Below, piece after piece: positions 16,045 through 21,909 of a stretch of 21,909 nt of DNA. Each line of letters begins with the position of its first letter. Within the stretch, counting starts at the first letter, position 1. A program made the translations under genes and the position numbers. The notes beneath the pieces were generated by a model. The model was not told the origin of the DNA, did no database searches, and was given only the letters and a program-made list of their open reading frames with translations. Source of the stretch: CAYVKY01 sp964452115 (GTDB taxonomy: Bacteria; Bacteroidota; Ignavibacteria; Tepidaquicellales; Tepidaquicellaceae); contig CAYVKY010000025.1 in assembly GCA_964452115.1 (NCBI GenBank), forward strand, positions 1-21,909, given 5' to 3'.

Positions 16045-17691
16045 TTATTTTATCAAAATCATTTTTTTTACGATTCTTGAAGTATTATTTATCGTTAATT
16101 CATAGAAATAAATTCCGCTCGGTAAATTATTGGCATCGAATGTAATTTGGTATTTACCGGAATTTTGTCTTCGATTTATTAATGTGGATATTTCTTTTCC
16201 GAGTATGTTATATACTTTTAAAATTACATTACTGCTTTTAGAAATTTCATATTTTATTTGAGTAGTAGGATTAAAGGGATTAGGATAATTCTGAAAAAGT
16301 TTATATGAATCCGGAATATCTGATTCTTGCTTTGATATTCCAACTGTATTAATAAAAAGATTAGTGTCTGTTCTTATACCATAAAAGCAAGACGTACCCC
16401 CGAACATATTAATACATCCTATACCACCATATAGAATGTAATTGCCGAGTGAAGAAAGATAAATTGATTCGATTATTTTATATCCATAATTTTGCTCGCT
16501 CGTAATTGTTTGACTTCTTAATAAATTTGCATTGGAATCAATCATTCTGATTACGCATTGATTTGGTGGTGTACCAAAATGCGTTAGAGATGAAAATAAA
16601 TATCTATTATCATTTATAACATCAAAACATTTTAGCTCTGAATCTTCTCCCCTATAAGTAGGGATTGTATCAATTTTAAAAATATTTCCAGATGTATCTG
16701 CTTTTTCAATAAAATACGTAGTTATATATATATCAGGAGGCATAATATATTCTCTTTTATTGCCCCAAAGGACTAATTTATTCGATAATATTTGAATTTT
16801 CTGTCGGATATAATCAGTAAATTGAGAGAATATCTGTTTTTGCCAGAAAAGATTACCATTTATATCAATCTTTGAAATATAATAAGTGGGAGGAACTGTA
16901 TTATTATATCCAAGCATATAATAATAATTTCCGGATGGTTTACTTATATCAATAACAATAGTATTGAAATTATTATTCCATTGTTCATTCCCAAGACTAT
17001 CGGTCTTTAAAATGAACTCTGAACCATAAATAAGAAATCCATTATCAGGTGTTTTTTGAATGTAATAATTATCGGAATATATAGTATATAAATTATTGTA
17101 TTTTTTCTCCCAAATTATTGCTCCGCTTGCATCAAACTTTAACAAATAAATTGCATGACCGTAATTTAAACCGTAATAACCAGTTACAACAAAGGTTCCA
17201 TTTTCTGTTCCTATACATCCTGTCGATACAGATGCTATTGAATCATCAATTAAGAATTTCTTCGTCCATACAGTATCACCAAAAATATTTGATTTAATTA
17301 TTTTATTGTAATAGTATTCTATATTCCCAACCATAATTATACTTCCGTCTGTTGTCTCACAAATATCAACGCCCTCTTCATCCCAGCCAATTGTAGTATA
17401 AGGAAATAATTTTTCCCAAGTAGAATTGTCAGAATAAAATAATTTATTTTCTTTTATACCCCGATTCTTCAAATCTTGTGAATATCGAAAATTTGTGTTT
17501 GATAATTTATTATCCTGATATAAATTATTTCTGAAATTTGAATGCGGCGTATCATTCACCTGTCGTTCCCGCGATGAAAAATTTATTTTTCTATGAGCCC
17601 GCTGCCACGCCGGATTGCTTTGTGCAGATAAATCTGATAATGTTGTAAAAAGTAAAATGAACACGGAAAATATTTGTATAAAATTTTTCAT
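16045..17691 (-). CDS. Secreted repeat protein with T9SS sorting domain
   Basis: 548 residues with a signal peptide (MKNFIQIFSVFILLFTTLSDLSAQ). After a basic, Asn-rich spacer, residues about 110-450 carry irregular repeats of the form 'TPDNGFLIYGSEFILKTDSLGNEQW' (shown in parts: TPDNGFLIYG, ILKTDSLGNEQW; also LKFDASGAIIWEKKY and SKIDINGNLFWQKQI). This pattern is common in Bacteroidota/Ignavibacteria secreted proteins and suggests a beta-propeller. The C-terminus is a T9SS sorting domain (QNYPNPFNPTTQIKYEI...KKMILIK). The molecular function is not known. It is the first of the three cargo genes, downstream of a 50-codon frame and a candidate promoter. Confidence 0.88.
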   Translation of the reverse strand: MKNFIQIFSVFILLFTTLSDLSAQSNPAWQRAHRKINFSSRERQVNDTPHSNFRNNLYQDNKLSNTNFRYSQDLKNRGIKENKLFYSDNSTWEKLFPYTTIGWDEEGVDICETTDGSIIMVGNIEYYYNKIIKSNIFGDTVWTKKFLIDDSIASVSTGCIGTENGTFVVTGYYGLNYGHAIYLLKFDASGAIIWEKKYNNLYTIYSDNYYIQKTPDNGFLIYGSEFILKTDSLGNEQWNNNFNTIVIDISKPSGNYYYMLGYNNTVPPTYYISKIDINGNLFWQKQIFSQFTDYIRQKIQILSNKLVLWGNKREYIMPPDIYITTYFIEKADTSGNIFKIDTIPTYRGEDSELKCFDVINDNRYLFSSLTHFGTPPNQCVIRMIDSNANLLRSQTITSEQNYGYKIIESIYLSSLGNYILYGGIGCINMFGGTSCFYGIRTDTNLFINTVGISKQESDIPDSYKLFQNYPNPFNPTTQIKYEISKSSNVILKVYNILGKEISTLINRRQNSGKYQITFDANNLPSGIYFYELTINNTSRIVKKMILIK

Positions 17692-17709
17692 GATGAATTA
17701 TTATATTAT

Positions 17710-17862
17710 TTAAAAATTTAAGATAAATTTTTCCGAAAGAAATGATATACAAACAAGATATATTTCTTTTGGTTTCATTTTTCCTATTGAGGGGGTAGAT
17801 TTCTTGTACCTTACATTTTTTACTCCTGCCATTTTATGCCATACCTCCATTTCGGTTTTCAT
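17710..17862 (-). CDS. Possible 50-codon leader ORF
   Basis: An open frame from ATG at 17862 to TAA at 17710, starting MKTEMEVWHKMAGVKNVRYK and ending FLSEKFILNF. It is unlike any family I know. It starts about 25 bp after a candidate promoter element and ends 18 bp before the first T9SS cargo gene. No Shine-Dalgarno is visible, as in many genes here. It may be a real small gene, a leader peptide, a remnant, or chance in AT-rich DNA. Confidence 0.2.
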   Translation of the reverse strand: MKTEMEVWHKMAGVKNVRYKKSTPSIGKMKPKEIYLVCISFLSEKFILNF

Positions 17863-17886
17863 TATTTTAAAACTACTATGATATTT

Positions 17887-17917
17887 GAAAGCTAAAATAA
17901 ATTTATTTTATTAACAA
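17887..17917 (-). promoter_or_regulatory. Candidate promoter of the T9SS cargo operon
   Basis: On the minus strand TTG (17915-17917), a 20-bp spacer and TAGCTTTC (17887-17894) fit the Bacteroidota TTG / TAnnTTTG form with one mismatch at the last base. It would give a leader of about 190 bases before the 548-aa gene. In such AT-rich DNA a chance match is possible. Confidence 0.3.
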
Positions 17918-18027
17918 GTTAGATTTTAATTCAAAATAATTTTACCATTCAAGGCAATAATTTAAAATAGTATTCTCAACCATAATCAAATACACAAAAA
18001 TCGTGCAGGGGAGTGTCCTTTGTGAGC
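17918..18027. other. Non-coding stretch upstream of the T9SS operon
   Basis: AT-rich sequence between the candidate promoter and the composite repeat. No gene, repeat or terminator recognised. Confidence 0.4.
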
Positions 18028-18160
18028 GTAGAGACAAAGCATGCTTTGCCTCTACAACAACAAATAAATTGCAATTAAAAAGACGGAAATATTTTCCGCC
18101 GTATATTCTTAATTCTTAATTCTTAATTTTTAATTGAAACAAAGCATGCTTTGGCTCTAC
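18028..18160. repeat. REP-related composite repeat, copy 2
   Basis: In order: an almost perfect REP palindrome (18028-18055, GAGAC on one arm and GCCTC on the other, so one mismatch), the AACAACAAATAAATTGCAATT linker, a hairpin (18082-18100), three ATTCTTA units plus one variant (18105-18132), and a second, half-eroded REP (18137-18160, core CAAAGCATGCTTTG intact). It shows that REP copies can be joined into a larger unit, like a BIME in enterobacteria. The same modules recur at 12039-12174. Confidence 0.75.
18077..18100 (-). terminator. Intrinsic terminator of the TPM-lptD-dapF operon
   Basis: On the minus strand GGCGGAAA, loop ATA, TTTCCGTC is followed by five T residues (complement of 18077-18081). 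The one difference from the copy at 12152-12174 leaves a G-U pair in a minus-strand transcript but an A-C mismatch in a plus-strand one, which favours use by the minus-strand genes. It lies about 93 bp after the dapF stop. Confidence 0.6.
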
Positions 18161-18192
18161 AAAATTCTTAATCCGTATTCCGAGTTATTGTA

Positions 18193-19005
18193 TTATATCT
18201 TCTCTGCCGGTCCGGTAAGTGTGAGGTTTAAAATCTGTGTGTTGTGAACTTTGAAGTTTACTTTCAGTATATCACCGGATTTTGTGTGAATTACATAAGG
18301 GGGATTTATATTTTTAAGCGCATACGCTGCAAGCCCTGTTGACAAGGCACCCGTGCCGCAGGCAAGGGTTTCGCCTTCGACACCTTTTTCAAATGAGCGG
18401 AGAAATATTTCGCCGCTGCGGATTTCTGCAAAATTTGCATTCACGCCTTCAGGCATGAAGTCGGGATGCATCCTGACATTTCTTCCCCATTCGTTTATAT
18501 CAATTTCTTCAAGCGGAGGTATTTCGCCTTTGAGGTCATCCAAAAATATTACGCAATGCAGCGAACCCAAATCTATATACGATGCAATTGTATCCTGCCA
18601 CCATTCAAAAAAATGTATTCTCAATGGAAAACCGAACCGCATCTCTTTTGGCGCTGGAAAACTGACGGATATGCTGCCGTCTGGCAGAAATTCCGCCGCG
18701 AAAATTTTTCCGACCGCCTCAAGCGTCATAATATTTTTTTCGCTTATCGAATTATCTCTGATGTATCTTGCAGTGCATCTAAGTCCGTTGCCGCAAAGTG
18801 CATTGCCGGAGCCGTCGCGGTTGTAGTAGTTCATTTTGAAATCCGCGATTTCGGACTGCTCAAGAAATATCACTCCGTCAAAATTTTTTTCCTCTTTTGA
18901 AATAAGTTCGATTGTGGTATATGACCTGTTGACGATATCGCTTTTAAGATTATTTACCATCAGAAAGTCATTTCCTGCACCTGAATATTTTTGATAGTCA
19001 ATCAT
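18193..19005 (-). CDS. dapF: Diaminopimelate epimerase
   Basis: Cofactor-free two-cysteine racemase that converts LL- to meso-diaminopimelate in the last steps towards lysine and peptidoglycan, in the cytoplasm. The 270 residues are close to the usual 270-280. Seen: the N-terminal YSGAGNDF motif (7-14), NRDGSGNALCGNGLRC with catalytic Cys71, GSLHCVIF (147-154), NANFAEI (189-195), and GETLACGTGA with the second catalytic Cys216. Both acid/base cysteines are therefore present. The ATG overlaps the lptD stop codon in TAATG, and AGAGGAG, 7 bp before the ATG, is one of the few clear ribosome binding sites in the window. This overlap makes coupled translation with lptD likely, although the two functions meet only at envelope building. 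Confidence 0.97.
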   Translation of the reverse strand: MIDYQKYSGAGNDFLMVNNLKSDIVNRSYTTIELISKEEKNFDGVIFLEQSEIADFKMNYYNRDGSGNALCGNGLRCTARYIRDNSISEKNIMTLEAVGKIFAAEFLPDGSISVSFPAPKEMRFGFPLRIHFFEWWQDTIASYIDLGSLHCVIFLDDLKGEIPPLEEIDINEWGRNVRMHPDFMPEGVNANFAEIRSGEIFLRSFEKGVEGETLACGTGALSTGLAAYALKNINPPYVIHTKSGDILKVNFKVHNTQILNLTLTGPAEKI

Positions 19006-21527
19006 TAATACACTCCTCTGTAATTTGTTTGTTTTGTAAATTTAATATCATTCAACTGCGGTGCTTTAATCCTTATCTCGAGCCTGAAACCTCTGTAATA
19101 TCCCGTAGGATACCAGTTGAAATTCATTTCCCACGATTTCAAATCGCGGTAAGCCGTAAAATACGGCGCGGAAATCTGATGATTTACTAAATCATAACTT
19201 GACGAAAAAGTGAATTTCCATTTCTCCGTTAAGCTGAATGCAATGCTGCCGCTAAAATTTGCATTACGAAAAATCAAATCCGGCGCCGGCTTGGTTTCCG
19301 AAAAATTAAAATTCAGGCTTCCCGTAAAAGGTATATTATATTTGATATCCGGATAGTCGAGTGGCGTTACTCTCGATGAATCCACCTTCGCCGCCTTGCT
19401 TGCAAAACCGAAATTGAATGATGTCGAAATGTTTACATTAAAACTCGTTAAGTCCGCAAGACGCCCTTCCGAACTTAACAGAAATGTATTCACACGCGAG
19501 TTTACGGTTTTGTCAAACTTATAAAGATTAAAAGTTGCTCCGCCGCCTATATTGAGAAGTCCGCCTATCTGTGTTCTGAAATCTGTTCTGAGTTCCGACC
19601 ATTTAAGCGAATCCGCGGCAAAATTATAATTAATTCCTGCATTCAGATTGAACAGTTGAAACTTATTGTCCGACGTGTCTGTCTGGCGGGTTTTCATTTC
19701 GAAAATATTTCCGAGATTAAAACTCAGTGACTGGCTTTCTCCCGCAGACGGCGAACCGTAAATTTCCCTTTCAAAACGTGAATACTTAATTACATTTCCC
19801 GAAGCATCAGTATATTTGTCATAATATCCCCAGAAGTCAGATGAAAAATCCGGTTTATAATTATATGTGATTGAAGGCGTGAGTGTATGCCTGATGCCTT
19901 TTATTCCGAAAATTTTTGTATTGAATATACCGATGAGTTTTGTGTTGAGCGTAACGCCCATCTGAAAATATCTTGCCGTTTTGAACCCCCTGACATTTTC
20001 AACGGACACGCTGCTGTCTGCAGGGTTGAAAGTTTTTCTTATGCTTTCGGGATACCAGAGTTCGGTATAATTTACATAAGGATAAATTGTGAAATTCGAA
20101 AATTGCGGAGTGAACTTGATGTTTAAATTCTGCTGAATTCCCTGCCTCTCATCTCTGACAATTGAATCCTGCCCGAGCGCATTCACCAGAGTCGTTCTTG
20201 TAAAATCGTACCTGCCCGATACATTATAGGAATACGAAATATATTCATAAAGTTTTGCACCTTTCGATGCAGTGTAACCTTTTCTGAACGGATATGTTTC
20301 CGAAACATTGAAAAGAACAGACGGAAAACTCTGCCTCACGTCTCCATTCTGAAGATTCTGGTCGCGGTAAAAATTCAGTGTCAGAGAGAATGGCTTTTCT
20401 TCCCAGTATTTTGACAGTGTCAGATTCGAAACTGCATTCTGGCGCAGTAAATCGCTCAGATTATTTGATGAATTGTCATAGTAACTCTTTCCGCTGAGAA
20501 ATGAAAGATTGCCGTTGAGTGTCGTGGTCGGATTTATTGTCTGATTATGTGTGATGTTTATCGCCCATTCATCCGATGAAAATTTATCAGGGTCATTTGC
20601 CTCGCCTACCCGGATGTGTGAAAAGCCTGCATCAATGTTTCCCGAAAGTTTATATCTTAGTGCATAGCGCAGACGCGCATTTCCGTCAACTCTTCCTTTC
20701 AGAAAATAGCTTCCCGTACCTGCGATATCAAAATAATCATTGGCTGCCCAGAAGTAACCGAACTTTGAAAAATAAACTCCGTATCTCGAATCATTACCGT
20801 AAGTCGGCATTATAAGTCCGCTCGAGCGGCCGGCTCTGTCGGGAAAAACCGCAAACGGTATCCAGAATACAGGCACGCCCTCGATATAAAGAAACACCGA
20901 CTGTGCAATAACTTTATCCTTCGGAATAATTTTCATTTTAGGCGAAAAGAAATAATATTCGGGTTCGATTTTATCTGTGGATGTTGTATATAATCCGTTT
21001 TTAATGAAGTAAACTTCCGGCGTGACTTTTTTAATTTTTTCGCCTAAGTAATATCCGACCTCTGCATCCGATATTCCCATCGAAATTGTACCCTGCTTTG
21101 TATGAAAATTGTATGTGAGTTTATTCCCTTCGTATTTATCCGAGCCCTGCTTCATCAATGGATTTTGTACGAACCTGCCCCTGTTAACGGTATCGGGAAA
21201 TCCGTATGATTCGAGCAGCTGACTCTGCCTGTCAATTACGATTATACCTGCTTTAAGGCTAAGGTCATTATAGTCTAAAGTAGCATTATTATATAAAAAA
21301 ACTTTCTGCTCGTTCACTTCAAATACGGCAGAATCTTTTGCAGTGTAATTGATTACGTAATTTATGTCGGAAACCGCCTGGCGCGTTGTGTCAATTTTTG
21401 AAACAGATGTATCTTTTTTAACAGCCGGTGTATCAACCGGAAAATGCAATGTTGAATCGCGCTGTGCATAAGCGCCTGTAAAGGTCAGGAAAATGAAGAA
21501 CATCAATATGTATCTGCCCGGATTCAA
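19005..21527 (-). CDS. lptD: LPS-assembly outer membrane protein LptD (Bacteroidota type)
   Basis: Outer membrane translocon for lipopolysaccharide (OstA/Imp family), 840 residues. Seen: a signal peptide ending AYAQ (about 22), a Thr/Asp-rich linker, an N-terminal OstA-like jellyroll (about 60-215; EVNEQKVFLYNNATLDYNDL, KYEGNKLTYNFHTKQGTISMG), the junction IEGVPVFWIPFAVFPDRAGRSSGLIMPTYG (in parts: GVPVFWIPF, RSSGLIMPTYG; about 217-246), and then a long run of alternating beta strands ending in Tyr. No cysteine is present, so it cannot use the disulfide maturation of E. coli LptD. The start is TTG at 21527; an internal ATG at residue 9 would leave a signal peptide without a basic n-region, so TTG is preferred. 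It begins 6 bp after the TPM gene and overlaps dapF. Confidence 0.9.
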   Translation of the reverse strand: MNPGRYILMFFIFLTFTGAYAQRDSTLHFPVDTPAVKKDTSVSKIDTTRQAVSDINYVINYTAKDSAVFEVNEQKVFLYNNATLDYNDLSLKAGIIVIDRQSQLLESYGFPDTVNRGRFVQNPLMKQGSDKYEGNKLTYNFHTKQGTISMGISDAEVGYYLGEKIKKVTPEVYFIKNGLYTTSTDKIEPEYYFFSPKMKIIPKDKVIAQSVFLYIEGVPVFWIPFAVFPDRAGRSSGLIMPTYGNDSRYGVYFSKFGYFWAANDYFDIAGTGSYFLKGRVDGNARLRYALRYKLSGNIDAGFSHIRVGEANDPDKFSSDEWAINITHNQTINPTTTLNGNLSFLSGKSYYDNSSNNLSDLLRQNAVSNLTLSKYWEEKPFSLTLNFYRDQNLQNGDVRQSFPSVLFNVSETYPFRKGYTASKGAKLYEYISYSYNVSGRYDFTRTTLVNALGQDSIVRDERQGIQQNLNIKFTPQFSNFTIYPYVNYTELWYPESIRKTFNPADSSVSVENVRGFKTARYFQMGVTLNTKLIGIFNTKIFGIKGIRHTLTPSITYNYKPDFSSDFWGYYDKYTDASGNVIKYSRFEREIYGSPSAGESQSLSFNLGNIFEMKTRQTDTSDNKFQLFNLNAGINYNFAADSLKWSELRTDFRTQIGGLLNIGGGATFNLYKFDKTVNSRVNTFLLSSEGRLADLTSFNVNISTSFNFGFASKAAKVDSSRVTPLDYPDIKYNIPFTGSLNFNFSETKPAPDLIFRNANFSGSIAFSLTEKWKFTFSSSYDLVNHQISAPYFTAYRDLKSWEMNFNWYPTGYYRGFRLEIRIKAPQLNDIKFTKQTNYRGVY

Positions 21528-21533
21528 ATAATG

Positions 21534-21909
21534 TCATTTAATTATGATATCGTCATCCAGTTCATTTACATCATCATCTTTGTGCGGAAAAAATTCCTTG
21601 AGCACTTTTCCGGCTTCATCAAGCCCCCATAATATTCCGTCAAAAAATTTACCTTTGGAAAATTGTTCCGTCATCCCCGCAATAATTTTTTCCCAGAAGC
21701 CTTCGGGAATTTTTTCGTGAATTCCCTCACCGCCGAGTATGGCAATTTTCCGTTCCCTGAAAAGCACAAGCAGCAGTATGCCGTTTCTCTCTGCGGTTCT
21801 GTGCATTTCATATTTGAGAAAATATTTTTTTGCAAGGTCTTCCGGATGTTTTGGCTTTTCTCCGAAATTGATTCTGTGCTTCAGTATAAGACGGACTTCC
21901 CCTGAAGTC
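21534..21909 (-). CDS. TPM-domain protein (COG3762-like), 5' end off window
   Basis: The frame is open to the window edge, so this is the last 124 residues of a longer protein; Met at 21806 is internal. Seen: TSGEVRLILKHRI at the edge, then YEMHRTAERNGILLLVLF, RKIAILGGEGIHEKIPEGFW, and FFPHKDDDVNELDDDI near the end. These match the TPM fold (TLP18.3/Psb32/MOLO-1), in the small version without a C-terminal membrane segment. The biochemical role of this family is not settled. In Bacteroidota such genes often follow lemA and a larger ygcG-like TPM gene, so those may lie just beyond the window. The TGA stop is 6 bp before the lptD start, suggesting one transcript. Confidence 0.88.
   Translation of the reverse strand, partial: TSGEVRLILKHRINFGEKPKHPEDLAKKYFLKYEMHRTAERNGILLLVLFRERKIAILGGEGIHEKIPEGFWEKIIAGMTEQFSKGKFFDGILWGLDEAGKVLKEFFPHKDDDVNELDDDIIIK

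Noticed and set aside
12311..17691. Sialidase function for the propeller protein
   Set aside because: The repeats resemble BNR/YCF48 strands only; the arginine triad and Asp/Tyr/Glu active site of sialidases are not visible.
18353..18826. Plus-strand open frames opposite dapF
   Set aside because: dapF has both catalytic motifs on the minus strand; these frames are shadows.

Overview
The window reads as chromosomal DNA from a Gram-negative, AT-rich bacterium of the Bacteroidota/Chlorobiota/Ignavibacteria neighbourhood. Three secreted proteins end in type IX secretion C-terminal sorting domains with the QNYPNPFNP-type start and an M(I/V)LIK end, which is typical of Ignavibacteria and relatives. 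There is also an LptD of the Bacteroidetes type, and candidate promoters resemble the TTG / TAnnTTTG class. No T9SS machinery gene, tRNA, rRNA or CRISPR array was seen. Nearly all genes lie on the minus strand; the one clear plus-strand gene is a transposase.

Layout. Bases 1-4592 (minus) form a tightly packed three-gene operon: an unrecognised 330-aa protein, an unrecognised 245-aa protein, and a large protein cut by the window edge. The large protein is unusual. It has an ATPase-less Lon-type (S16) serine/lysine peptidase-like domain, one membrane helix, an ASH/HYDIN-like Ig domain, and two LamG/concanavalin-A-like domains predicted outside the inner membrane. Bases 4728-5475 are a REP/RAYT locus: a REP-associated tyrosine transposase with perfect 28-bp palindromes on both sides and a fourth copy inside its own reading frame. 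Bases 5487-11677 (minus) are a TetR-controlled tripartite efflux operon (regulator, TolC-like outer membrane factor, lipoprotein adaptor, RND pump). Bases 11678-12310 hold its promoter/operator candidate, several inverted repeats and a REP-related composite repeat with a terminator for the next operon.

Bases 12311-17691 (minus) carry three consecutive T9SS cargo proteins: a 548-aa protein with Gly/Trp repeats, a 417-aa YCF48/BNR-like beta-propeller, and an M6-like zinc metalloprotease. They are probably co-transcribed from a candidate promoter near 17.9 kb, with a 50-codon open frame in the leader. A second copy of the composite repeat (18028-18160) supplies the terminator of the last operon (18193-21909, minus): a TPM-domain protein (5' end off the window), lptD, and dapF, with short spacings and a TAATG overlap.

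Together the window concerns the cell envelope: drug/metabolite export, LPS export, the peptidoglycan/lysine precursor meso-diaminopimelate, secreted surface proteins, and an undescribed-looking transmembrane protease operon. The two most interesting observations are that operon and the RAYT palindrome family, which occurs in compensated sequence variants, sits inside its own transposase gene, and is built into composite elements at two operon ends.
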